Part shown: in pieces, positions 25,783 through 34,186 of the stretch
Position numbering within the stretch: position 1 is the first letter of the stretch
How the letters are laid out: each line of letters begins with the position of its first letter
Assembly (NCBI GenBank): GCA_020635205.1
Contig: JACKAE010000002.1
Coordinates: 744,001-808,000, forward strand
Length of the DNA stretch: 64,000 nucleotides
Direction of reading: 5' to 3'
DNA from: Ignavibacteria bacterium
GTDB lineage: Bacteria > Bacteroidota > Ignavibacteria > OLB7
The notes under the pieces: model-generated
Databases searched by the model: none
Seen by the model: only the letters and a program-made list of their open reading frames with translations
What the model was told of the DNA's origin: nothing
Position numbers and translations under genes: made by a program

Positions 25783-27135
25783 TCACTTAAGCATCCTCAC
25801 AAATGTACCGATCAGGTTATACATCTTCCTGAAGGTCTCCCACTGCAACGTCTCCGGCAGATCGTTGATGTGGTGGTAGGGCTGGTGACCGACAAACGGA
25901 TAGATGTAAAATCCTCGCACCCCTTCCTTTAGGATAAACCAGTGGTCGCTGTTTGGTGCGTTAGCCCGCTTCCGCAGATCGTTGATCCCGAGAGAGTCGG
26001 CAACCTCACGTAGGAGCGAAAACTCTTCAGGATATTCAACTCCTCCCACGGCCATCACGCCGTCAATACCAGAGGCAACCATGTCGAGGTTAATAAGGAA
26101 GCGAACTCGTTTCAAGTCGACTGGAGAGTTCTCTGCGAAGAACTTCGATCCACGTAACCCAATCTCCTCACCACTGAGCGCAACGAAGAGAATCTGATAC
26201 TTGATTGGGTTCTCGGCAAATGCTTTTGCCAGTGCGAGCATCATCGCAATCCCACTTGCGTTGTCGTTTGCACCGGGGAAGAAAATAGAGTCGCCAACAC
26301 TACCGAGGTGATCGTAGTGGCCACATATTATGATGATTGAATCTGTCTCCCCTGTACCGGGCAGAATGCCGAGAACGTTCTGCGTAGTTACCTGCACGTT
26401 CCCTTGCCGTTGAACAGAATATGATGCCCGCTCGACTGTTGAAGAGAGTGAGCTTCGATTGATTTCGAAGAGAGGCTTCGGCCATTGTTCAAAGAAGTTC
26501 CCATAGGTGGGGCGGTCAACTAACAGCGCAACTCCTTCTGCACCTGCTCTGAGTGCGTAGGCTATGCGGAAATCTCTGTCGAGAAAATCACGTGGAATAG
26601 TTGTGTCGGCACTAATCGAGTCTGGAATAGTCGATTCAATCACGACAAGTTTTCCCTTTGCGGACACACCTTTGTAGTCGTCAATCTTCCCATCAATGCG
26701 CAACCCACTACCTACACGAAGAATTGCGAGCTTTTTTTTCTCTCCTCCAGCATTCCCCGGATTCAAAATGAAGTCTTTGCCGAATTCAATTCTTACGCTA
26801 TCAATAGTTAGTGTTGGGGGGCGAGTAAACGTGTCGACGGTAACAGTAAATGGCTGGAAGTGCTTACCAGCCACCTCACGCAGCCCAAGTTCTTGGAATC
26901 GTTTGCTGATATAGTCTGCCGCCTGAATGTGTCCGGCCTGTGTGTATCCTCTTCCAGCCAGTTCTGGTGATGTAAGGTAGTTTACATCGAGACGTGCGGA
27001 GTGGAGCGTGGAGTCGAGTGGGAGGCTCTCTGAGGGTTGACCCCATCCCGACGTACCGACGAGTAGGAAGAGGAAAAGAGTGAGGCAAACGAGGGAGAAA
27101 AGTTCAAGGAAAGAGTTTGTGCAGTATCTGTTCAT
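25783..27135 (-). CDS. M28-family zinc aminopeptidase, exported
   Basis: A 450-residue exopeptidase. The signal sequence (LFSLVCLTLFLFLLVGTSGW) is followed by SPELAGRGYTQAGH, a PA-type insert (about 90-240), and the di-zinc M28 core: CGHYDHLG (His), GANDNASG (bridging Asp), SGEEIGLRG (catalytic Glu pair), NLDMV (Asp) and PYHHINDLPE (His). All ligands are present, so it should be active in the periplasm or outside, releasing N-terminal residues from peptides. It is convergent with the helical protein gene at 24791. Confidence 0.9.
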   Translation of the reverse strand: MNRYCTNSFLELFSLVCLTLFLFLLVGTSGWGQPSESLPLDSTLHSARLDVNYLTSPELAGRGYTQAGHIQAADYISKRFQELGLREVAGKHFQPFTVTVDTFTRPPTLTIDSVRIEFGKDFILNPGNAGGEKKKLAILRVGSGLRIDGKIDDYKGVSAKGKLVVIESTIPDSISADTTIPRDFLDRDFRIAYALRAGAEGVALLVDRPTYGNFFEQWPKPLFEINRSSLSSTVERASYSVQRQGNVQVTTQNVLGILPGTGETDSIIIICGHYDHLGSVGDSIFFPGANDNASGIAMMLALAKAFAENPIKYQILFVALSGEEIGLRGSKFFAENSPVDLKRVRFLINLDMVASGIDGVMAVGGVEYPEEFSLLREVADSLGINDLRKRANAPNSDHWFILKEGVRGFYIYPFVGHQPYHHINDLPETLQWETFRKMYNLIGTFVRMLK

Positions 27136-27368
27136 CGTCCGAATGCTTGAAGTGAAAGTCAGTTCCGAGTTCTATATATACGCGGACGAAGAAAATGGGA
27201 GATGCTCGGAAGGCAATCGATTGCTGGAATTCGGTACATCCGATTCTACGAATCTTGCCTGATTCTTCTCCGTGCAATTCCCTCATCCCCCGCCCCTCTC
27301 CCAAAGTTGGCCAGGTATACCGAGAGTTTTCGTGGCGGGAGAGGGGAGCCGAAGCAGAGAGTCTTACC

Positions 27369-28856
27369 ACACCCGACCTTCAGTCCTGAAGTTTACCCAC
27401 AAGTAAAGGAGGGAGTAAATTGGAGGAATGAAGCAACCAGAGTTGATAGAATCGCGGAGATGGGCCGAGAGTCAATGGTCATCGGCATGCTTAGGGGATG
27501 CTCGTCGCACCCGTCGTGCTATAGCGTTGGGTGCAGCGATGCTGGAAGAACCATCGCGGAGCTTACCGCAGCAAACGAAGTCCTGGAAAGCTCTCAAAGG
27601 AGCTTATCGGCTGTTAAACAATCCAGAAGTAACTCCCTTGGGACTGAGTCACGCTCATTGGGATCAGACCCGTCAACGAGCCTGTGATAGGGGTCAGCAG
27701 GTAGTCTTGTTTCTGCAAGACAGCACGAGTTTTTCCTACGCAAAGCACCAGAGAACCGAGGGCATAGGCTACATCGGCAATGCAGGAGGACGGGGCATTA
27801 TGGCACATCATGCTCTGGCGGTCGTCCCGTCGAGGAACGCTCAAGAAGGAGAGATTCTGGGTCTTGCGTGGCAGAAGTTGTGGAATCGCCCGGAACGAGC
27901 ACGGGCGAAGGAGTCACGTAGCGAGCGTCTGGCACGTCCACGTCAGTCGCAGGTGTGGGAGCAAACGCTCGAAGGTATCGGCGAGGCTCCGGCTCATAGC
28001 ATGTGGGTGAGTGTTGGAGATCGCGAGAGCGATATCTACAACTACATGCAGCGGTCGCGCGAATTGGGATGGCATTTTCTGCTGCGTGTAGCGCACAATC
28101 GTCGGATCGAAACCTCTGAGGGTCTCCAGAGCTATCTCAAGAGCTATCTGCGGAAACAACCACCGGTGCTCAGTCGCCGTATCCATCTGCGCGCAAGCAC
28201 GCGAAGGGTCGCCCAGGATGTCGAGCTTCAGATCAGCCATGCAGTTGTCTGGATCACCGCATCAGCTCTATGCGGACAACAGGCGTTGGGAGCGCAGAAG
28301 TGTTGGTCTCTACGCTGTGTCGGCACGACAAGAGAGGGAGAAGAGCTTGAGTGGATCTTACTGAGTGATCTGCCCTTGGAGGAGCGTTCTTCTATCGAGT
28401 CGGCGATCAGTTGGTACGAGCATCGTTGGCTGATCGAGGAGTACCATAAGTGTATGAAGACCGGATGTCGAATCGAGCATCAGAAGTTGCGGAGTCTTGG
28501 GGGAATGGAAAATCTGATTGCGATGACATCGATTGTCTCGCTCTGGTTACTGCAGTTGCGCAACGTGTCGCGTGTTGCTGGTGATCGCTTAGCCACAAGT
28601 GTGTACCCCATAGGATTGATACGATTGTTGATTGCGGTAGTCTGCTTGAATACCGAAGCAGAGCAGATGCGTCTGCGGGAGTTCTATCATAGCCTTGCCA
28701 GTCTTGGAGGGTTCCTCCGACGCAAGGGTGATGGTGATCCGGGCTGGCAAACTCTCTGGCTTGGGTGGAAACGCCTGAAGGATATGTATGATGGAGCCAG
28801 AATCCTCAACAACTCTACATAAGTGTGGGTAAACTTCAGGACTGGAAGTCGGGTGT
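27369..28856 (+). mobile_element. IS4-family, Tn5/IS50-like insertion sequence
   Basis: Inner ends CTGAAGTTTACCCACAAGT (left) and its near-complement (right, CTGAAGTTTACCCACACTT when inverted) resemble the 19-bp IS50 outer end CTGACTCTTATACACAAGT. The inverted match continues outward through ACACCCGAC on both sides (27369-27377 and 28848-28856), with a small difference in between. I find no clean 9-bp direct duplication at either boundary. The flanks also contain CCCCTCTCCC...GAGAGGGG repeats. Confidence 0.85.
27428..28822 (+). CDS. IS4-family (Tn5-like) transposase
   Basis: A 464-residue intact DDE transposase, close to the 476 residues of Tn5 transposase. The catalytic Asp residues are in FLQDSTSFSY (about residue 99) and GDRESDIYNY (about 198). 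The glutamate lies in the family's Y-(2)-R-(3)-E-(6)-K signature, seen as YEHRWLIEEYHKCMK (about 335). The N-terminal DNA-binding part (WAESQWSSACLGDARRTRR) fits the family. It occupies nearly the whole insertion sequence, with no accessory genes. Confidence 0.95.
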   Translation: MKQPELIESRRWAESQWSSACLGDARRTRRAIALGAAMLEEPSRSLPQQTKSWKALKGAYRLLNNPEVTPLGLSHAHWDQTRQRACDRGQQVVLFLQDSTSFSYAKHQRTEGIGYIGNAGGRGIMAHHALAVVPSRNAQEGEILGLAWQKLWNRPERARAKESRSERLARPRQSQVWEQTLEGIGEAPAHSMWVSVGDRESDIYNYMQRSRELGWHFLLRVAHNRRIETSEGLQSYLKSYLRKQPPVLSRRIHLRASTRRVAQDVELQISHAVVWITASALCGQQALGAQKCWSLRCVGTTREGEELEWILLSDLPLEERSSIESAISWYEHRWLIEEYHKCMKTGCRIEHQKLRSLGGMENLIAMTSIVSLWLLQLRNVSRVAGDRLATSVYPIGLIRLLIAVVCLNTEAEQMRLREFYHSLASLGGFLRRKGDGDPGWQTLWLGWKRLKDMYDGARILNNST

Positions 28857-28904
28857 TAACAACAAACTTGCAAACTGATTGTCCGCATGTATATTTCAGG
28901 ATAA

Positions 28905-29432
28905 CTACTCCGCCGAAGACTTCAACTCCTTACTCATCACAACGCTCCGGTAGTTCGTCACATTCCACTCTGTCTCCTCTACAATCTGATAGCCGTGGCG
29001 TTGATACCACTCAATCAAGTGTGTCGCCTTTTCCGATGTGTCGAGGGCGAGAAAGCGAAGGCCACGATCGATTGCGTGCTCCTCAATAAACCGGAGCATT
29101 CGATTACCGAGGCCATTTTCTTGAGCTTCAGGATTGATACCAAATTGACCGAACCAACCGGTATCTTCTCGCCTGTACGTCTCGGGAGATTCTTTCCCTG
29201 GAACAGTGTAGAGCGCGATTGTCCCAATTAACTTCCCATCCTGCACGGCAACAAAACATTCTCCTTGCTCTACTCGCCTTCTGGTCTGCTCAACTGTTTG
29301 GTGTGTTGCAAAATAGCGCAGCCCCATGTCACCTAACCGTTTGTATGCACGGTGGAGAAGTGTGGTTAACTCTTCCATCGAGTCGTCATCCTGAATTGGA
29401 CGGATCGTAATCTGTTCAACAACGTTATCCAT
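28905..29432 (-). CDS. GNAT-family N-acetyltransferase
   Basis: A 175-residue GNAT protein that moves acetyl from acetyl-CoA to an amine. The central strand and acetyl-CoA loop are seen in FGINPEAQENGLGNRMLRFIEE (pyrophosphate-binding Q/R-x-x-G-x-G/A type, about residues 100-115) and the C-terminal YQRHGYQIVEE block. The substrate is not recognisable. It overlaps the acyltransferase gene upstream (29425) by eight bases, so the two are translationally coupled. Confidence 0.82.
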   Translation of the reverse strand: MDNVVEQITIRPIQDDDSMEELTTLLHRAYKRLGDMGLRYFATHQTVEQTRRRVEQGECFVAVQDGKLIGTIALYTVPGKESPETYRREDTGWFGQFGINPEAQENGLGNRMLRFIEEHAIDRGLRFLALDTSEKATHLIEWYQRHGYQIVEETEWNVTNYRSVVMSKELKSSAE

Positions 29433-30141
29433 TAGTTGTGCCGAGCATCATCTGTAGTTCTTCTCGTAAACGTTCTTGCAATTCTCGTTCTTCACTTCTG
29501 TTTAACTCACTTCGTCCCGGAATTGGCCTGCCAAAGTTCACGGTAATCTCCCCAGAGCGAACTCGCCAGTCGCCACGAGGAAGAAGTTTGTGTGAGCCTT
29601 GAATCGCCAATGGTACGAGTGGAACGCCAGTCTTTGCTGCCAGTAGAAACCCTCCTCGCTTAAACTCGCCAAGCACTCCATCGGTTGAGCGTGTCCCCTC
29701 CGGGAAAATTACAACCGACTGACTCCGCTCCCGAATCTCCCGAGCAGCCCCCTCAATACTCTCCATCGCCTTGCGCGGATCGGTTCGACGAATCATAATA
29801 AATGGACTGTAGCGAAGGCTCCAACCCCAGACCGGGACTTTTGTTAACTCTTCTTTGTAGACAAAAAGTCCACCGTTCGGAAGCGAGACTCCAATTGCAA
29901 TAATGTCCAGATAACTTGAATGGTTTGCGATGAAGAGGTAGGGGGTCTTTTCTTGCAAGTGCTCTCTTCCAACCGTGTTGACCTTAACGCGAAGAAGCCA
30001 CAGCAACGTGCGCGACCAACCTCGCATCAACGAGTGATAGATGCGTGCACTCCGATCAATCGGTCGCGTTAGAGCCGCAATAACCGAGTAGATTAGAGTG
30101 GTCAGAAGAACAAATGGTATTGAGAGATAGAAGAGTATCAT
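29425..30141 (-). CDS. plsC: 1-acyl-sn-glycerol-3-phosphate acyltransferase
   Basis: A 238-residue PlsC protein that makes phosphatidic acid at the inner membrane. An N-terminal hydrophobic segment (FYLSIPFVLLTTLIYSVIAAL) is followed by the four family blocks: NHSSYLDI (H-x4-D, about residue 73), the SPFIMIRRTD region, FPEGTRSTDG (about 150), and VPLVPLAIQG. All the catalytic residues are canonical, so this is the better candidate for the housekeeping enzyme than the variant at 4497. It overlaps the GNAT gene downstream by eight bases. Confidence 0.88.
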   Translation of the reverse strand: MILFYLSIPFVLLTTLIYSVIAALTRPIDRSARIYHSLMRGWSRTLLWLLRVKVNTVGREHLQEKTPYLFIANHSSYLDIIAIGVSLPNGGLFVYKEELTKVPVWGWSLRYSPFIMIRRTDPRKAMESIEGAAREIRERSQSVVIFPEGTRSTDGVLGEFKRGGFLLAAKTGVPLVPLAIQGSHKLLPRGDWRVRSGEITVNFGRPIPGRSELNRSEERELQERLREELQMMLGTTNG

Positions 30142-30224
30142 TCTGCCTGCTTAGAAAAACAGCACGAAGATACGGCAACTCGAGGTGATTGCCTCTCAGG
30201 AGAGCGTTGTCATTTAGCAGCCGA

Positions 30225-31055
30225 TCACAACCGAAACAACAGCGCAAGTTGCACACCCAACCGATGAATCCGCCAGTCTGACGATTTCTGTACAGTTGTT
30301 ACTCCATATTCATAGTAGATTCCGGGAGAGAAAAGAGTTCTCGATGTATCACTCCCTATCTCGGCAAAGATTCCAGGGCGTAGACCAAAGCGAATAGGAG
30401 AGTGATCGGGAATATCCGCATCATAGAAAAAGAGTCTTTTTCCGTTGTTCTCGGTAGGGAGATTAAAAGAATTGGCGAACCGAGCAAGCCAATTTTCGAG
30501 CAGGACATCTTGAGTGTAGTTTGTGGACGTACTGGTGTGAAGTGTGAAGCCGAGCTGAAGGCCAACCCTCAGCGATGAGTCGGTAATAAAACGCCACTTT
30601 CCGGAGACTCCAAGGGAAACTGAACTGTAGGCTGCGTTTGCGCTGTGCAGAACAACAATGTCGGCGGTTGTGTCGATAGGCGTGCCGGGAGGACCGTCGC
30701 TGACGTATTCAACCTCAAAGAAGTCTTCAGTTGGGTTAACTTCTCGATACTCGCTCGATCCACTCATGTCGTTATACGCAACGTCGGCTGCAATCGACCA
30801 GACTCTGTTCAGGTAATACTCAGCCTGTAAACCTAATGAGATACCGCTACCCCTAAAAGATGGGAAGTGAGGCGAGTCAGGTTCTGAGAGGATTGGGATA
30901 GTCGATGTGTGTTGGTTCAGATAATAACCAAGAAATGGAGCTAATCGAAGTTGTGATTGACACCTTCCCTGCTCTGGCGTGATGAGCAGGAGAACAAGTG
31001 TGCCAATCAAAGAGATGGTGTAGTTTGGGGTTGTTCTGCGAGTAAGTAAGCTCAT
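30225..31055 (-). CDS. Putative outer-membrane beta-barrel protein
   Basis: A 276-residue exported protein (signal ...SLIGTLVLLLITPEQGRC) with alternating-residue strands typical of a small barrel: LRLAPFLGYYLN, SLGLQAEYYLN, SVSLGVSGKWRF, LRVGLQLGFTLH, RFGLRPGIFAEIG and a final LGVQLALLFRL ending in a hydrophobic residue. The Cys in GRCQSQ near the cleavage site could be a lipobox, but that is weak. No specific family is recognised. Confidence 0.65.
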   Translation of the reverse strand: MSLLTRRTTPNYTISLIGTLVLLLITPEQGRCQSQLRLAPFLGYYLNQHTSTIPILSEPDSPHFPSFRGSGISLGLQAEYYLNRVWSIAADVAYNDMSGSSEYREVNPTEDFFEVEYVSDGPPGTPIDTTADIVVLHSANAAYSSVSLGVSGKWRFITDSSLRVGLQLGFTLHTSTSTNYTQDVLLENWLARFANSFNLPTENNGKRLFFYDADIPDHSPIRFGLRPGIFAEIGSDTSRTLFSPGIYYEYGVTTVQKSSDWRIHRLGVQLALLFRL

Positions 31056-31506
31056 CGCTTTTCAGGGATTGTGATCTTTGTCATAAGACCTTCCGGACGC
31101 TCAAGAAGTCACGACGCGTCGAAGAGAATTATTGAGATATACTGCCGGGCAATAAGTTTGCGAGAGAATGCGATGTCACGTCTCAGAGTCGTTTAGAAAT
31201 CTGTGTGCACTATCTTCTCACCATTTACTTTCCAAAGCTCATCGAACTGCTCCCAGAGGGAGCACTCGCTCTTGGTCGTGGAGAAAGCCACAGGCTGCAC
31301 TCCACGGTATCTATTCGCTATCTGATGTTCCCGCCCTGAAGGGGCGGTTGTACTGGAAGCCTTGATATCGCCCTCTTCCATCCAGCCTCTTCGGGGCGAG
31401 GAGAATCACGAGCGCTTTTCTTCCGGGGATTGGCATCCCGGGCTACGTATCGGTAGCCCCTTCGGGGCAGGTTGTTGCTTGCACTTGTTTTGAGGGTAAA
31501 AGAAGA
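31056..31506. repeat. Intergenic stretch with a modular hairpin repeat of the CCCCTTCGGGG type
   Basis: No gene is seen here. Between about 31248 and 31490 there are several short hairpins: GCTCCCAGAGGGAGC, CGTGGAGAAAGCCAC, CGCCCTGAAGGGGCG, and CCCGGGCTACGTATCGG then TAGCCCCTTCGGGGC. Similar modules (an evolved CGCCCCGAAGGGGC block with a CCGGGCTAC...GGTAGCCC block) recur in many Bacteroidota and Planctomycetes intergenic regions, as I recall. The rest (31056-31247) shows nothing recognisable. Confidence 0.55.
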
Positions 31507-31538
31507 CGACCGATCTCTGCAAAATGAGAGATCGGTCG
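31495..31538 (-). terminator. Terminator of the tail-fibre-like gene
   Basis: CGACCGATCTCT (31507-31518) pairs perfectly with AGAGATCGGTCG (31527-31538). On the minus strand it is followed by TCTTCTTTTA. It lies 60 bases past the stop codon at 31600. Confidence 0.85.
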
Positions 31539-31599
31539 TGTCTGTTTCCACGTGATTATCTGGGCTTGAGGTTCACCCCGGAGTATTGTACCGCAACAG

Positions 31600-33810
31600 T
31601 TATCGCACGTTCACCAGAACTTTGATAACTCCAGTCTCACCCTCGTTGAAGTTCTCTAATGCCTTGCCGAGGGTTGCTCCCGGATGCTCCTTCAGAACTT
31701 CTGGATCAGCCTTCATCGCGTAGCCGGGTCGTGAGGAACTTACCAGAATATCACCACGGCTGATTGCCCCATTCTCATCACAAACCTTTGTTGGAATTAC
31801 ACCAATAACGCCGAGAGGAACCATCTCGCTAAGGTCTGCGTCGATATGCTCTTCAGTTAAGAGAACGCCCGGCTTCGTAGCGTAGACGCCGAGTATCAGA
31901 GTAGAGTAGGGTTCCGAGGCGAGTGTGAGAGTCCGGTCAGAATCCGTTGAGATTGCGAGGACATCTCCCGGCTCGTATCCAGTGAGAAGACCTTCAACAT
32001 CGAACAACTCAGCCACATCTGCGCCAGCGTTCAATGTCCCACCGTTGAAGTAACCTCTACCAATTGCGTCGATGCGAGCTTGGTTCACGGGTGCACCTCC
32101 CGCACGGGGGGGAGCTTGAAAAATTGCGATGTTGTCGGCAGTGGTTGTGCTTGCGGCTGTTCCAGTGTAGACGGCCATGAGTGCGTTCCCACCCCCTCCA
32201 GTAGTGGCTCGGACACCCGCTCCACTTACTGATTGGCCAAGCACGCCCCATCCCGATCCAGCCTGATAGCCAACGACGCCGATACCGTTCCCTCCGGTTC
32301 CGTTGTTAATCCCCCGCACACCGGCTGACCAACCTCCGGGAGAAGTTGAAGTTATCACACCTAACAGACCTGTTGTTCCTGTCGTGGATCCAGCCCCATT
32401 TGATGTTGAAAGGTTCTCCCCAAGAATTGCCGGTGCTGTTCCAGTCGTCTTTGTTCTTCTCCCAACGATAGCACTCCCATCTCCATTTGTCTCTGCACGG
32501 ACTGCGTCAGCACTTCCCTGACTGTTGTTCACGACAAAGTTGCCAGCTCGACCCGTTCCATCGTTTGTTGCTTCAAGAGTTGATCCACTCCCATTTGTCC
32601 CTGCGACTAATGCAATACCCTGACTCTGGCCATTTTGGATAATGAACTGTCCGGCAGGTCCACTTCCAATGTTCACGCCATAGATTGATGCCGAGCCTCC
32701 ATTTGCCTGACCGAAAATGGCAGAGTTCGTTTCAGAGAATCCATAGACGCCGATGCCACTATCGCTGCGACCATACACACCACGAACAGGGATGCCTTGA
32801 TTCAAGTATCCTGTTGCCTCTCCAAAAACTCCGATTCCACCGTTGGCAGTGCTCTTTCCGTAGATGGCAGCCGGGCCATTCCAGGATCCCTTCGCATTGT
32901 TTTCAGCCCGAAGCGCATGGTTTGCGTTGGCAGTGTCGTCAATGCGGAAGACACCTGCACTTCCGTTCCCTCGGTTCAGTATCGAAAATGCGTCAGTTGT
33001 GCTCACCGTTGCAACGTATGGGAGCGTTAACCCGCCCCCATTGCTAACATCAGAGAACTGGAGCGATGAACCGTCGAAGATAATAGCCTGCCCCGACGTT
33101 GCGCCAGCAGTGTCAAGTTTGGAGAGGGGAATGGAGTAGTCGGCGATCATATTTCCGGTGATTCCCCCCGGCACAACGTTCACCCGCACAACCGGGCCGG
33201 TTGGGCCGGTAATCTGAAGTGCTCCGTCAGTATTAATTACCTGTTGGATGCTTCCCCCCCCAGATGAACCACTTCCAGTAATCATGATAGAGTCACCTAC
33301 CTCGGTAATAGAAATGCCAGAGCCTTCAACCAAGTATACATGTCCTGTTCTTCCGTTGAGACTTCTGACGAAACCTGTAGCAGTTGAAGAGAATTGTCGC
33401 GCACTGTCAGCAAAATTTGCGTGCTGTGCATTTAGCGCGTTAAGTGCATAGGGTGAGGAAGTCAGGGCTGCTCTCGGTGTCATCTCCGGACCACCATCAA
33501 TCGAAATGCCGAGCCAGTATTGTCCGTCGAATTGCATTGCTGATGGTATTGGGGTGTTCGATCCAATAATGGCACTGAAGAGTCCTCCGCGCGTAGTCAC
33601 ACTCTGTGCTTCGACGAAGATGGGTGTTCCTCCCGTTGCCGATGTATAGATCAAAAATCTGACTGTGTGTGTGCCATCGGCAATTGGTGATCCATCGTCG
33701 TTGGCTATCCCTTGATAACTCATCGTGCGTGGAATCTGGGCGATAGCTACGCCAGACAAAAGGAATACAGCGAACAAGAGCAGGCAGGAAGTAGAAAGTG
33801 TCCGTTTCAT
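31600..33810 (-). CDS. Secreted tail-fibre-like / collagen-like repeat protein
   Basis: A 736-residue exported protein (signal LLLFAVFLLSGVAIAQ). An N-terminal region (IPRTMSYQGIANDDGSP, VRFLIYTS) is typical of large FCB surface proteins. The middle (about 280-540) is a Gly/Ala/Asn-rich series of short beta units (AIYGKSTANGGIGVFGEATG, GIGVYGFSET, SAIFGQANG), which fits a trimeric beta-helical fibre. The C-terminus (ADVAELFDVEG, YEPGDVLAIS, RGDILVSSSRPGYAM) is a domain seen at the ends of many tail-fibre-like proteins. There is no chaperone-type S74 peptidase. No phage genes surround it, so it is likely a cellular adhesin. Confidence 0.75.
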   Translation of the reverse strand: MKRTLSTSCLLLFAVFLLSGVAIAQIPRTMSYQGIANDDGSPIADGTHTVRFLIYTSATGGTPIFVEAQSVTTRGGLFSAIIGSNTPIPSAMQFDGQYWLGISIDGGPEMTPRAALTSSPYALNALNAQHANFADSARQFSSTATGFVRSLNGRTGHVYLVEGSGISITEVGDSIMITGSGSSGGGSIQQVINTDGALQITGPTGPVVRVNVVPGGITGNMIADYSIPLSKLDTAGATSGQAIIFDGSSLQFSDVSNGGGLTLPYVATVSTTDAFSILNRGNGSAGVFRIDDTANANHALRAENNAKGSWNGPAAIYGKSTANGGIGVFGEATGYLNQGIPVRGVYGRSDSGIGVYGFSETNSAIFGQANGGSASIYGVNIGSGPAGQFIIQNGQSQGIALVAGTNGSGSTLEATNDGTGRAGNFVVNNSQGSADAVRAETNGDGSAIVGRRTKTTGTAPAILGENLSTSNGAGSTTGTTGLLGVITSTSPGGWSAGVRGINNGTGGNGIGVVGYQAGSGWGVLGQSVSGAGVRATTGGGGNALMAVYTGTAASTTTADNIAIFQAPPRAGGAPVNQARIDAIGRGYFNGGTLNAGADVAELFDVEGLLTGYEPGDVLAISTDSDRTLTLASEPYSTLILGVYATKPGVLLTEEHIDADLSEMVPLGVIGVIPTKVCDENGAISRGDILVSSSRPGYAMKADPEVLKEHPGATLGKALENFNEGETGVIKVLVNVR

Positions 33811-34186
33811 AGTGATCCTCTATGTTTATGGAAACGACAATAGCGTCATCTTGAACGACAACGATATGAGTAGTGTGGTGCTAAGGCGTGGCGACAATCT
33901 TCGGTTGACAGAAAGCAAGATAGCAATTGAGGTTCAGACAACATCACGCAATTTCCAAGAAGACGTGGAGAGAATTCAAAATTCAAAAGTAAAAATTCAA
34001 AAAGGGGAAAGAATCTTCATCTTGATTGCTGAATGGCTATGAGTGCTGATAGTTCAGAGTTCACAACCGACCGAAATTCTCATTTCAATTCTCTCATACA
34101 CTCTCACACTCGCCAACTCCGATTTCTCCCTATTTTCTCGACCTGATAAAAACGATTCTACATTTAACGAACTACTATCAAATGTT
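33811..34186. other. Divergent intergenic region holding TTTGAAT repeat copy f
   Basis: Copy f spans 33972-34003. Its box CAAAAGTA (33984-33991) is TACTTTTG on the minus strand and so points toward the tail-fibre-like gene 174 bases away. The asnS frame stays open upstream to 34043, but that translation (MLIVQSSQPTEIL...) matches no AsnRS. AGAGGATCACT just before 33810 is the ribosome-binding site of the fibre gene. Confidence 0.6.

Noticed and set aside
27202..27687. 161-codon frame overlapping the transposase
   Set aside because: It lies in a different frame across the insertion-sequence end and has no recognisable sequence.
31600..33810. Prophage tail-fibre gene
   Set aside because: It has a signal peptide and no phage structural, lysis or integrase genes nearby; the surface-protein interpretation is simpler.
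34043..34186. N-terminal extension of asnS
   Set aside because: The extra 48 residues have no AsnRS similarity; the start at 34187 gives the normal family length.
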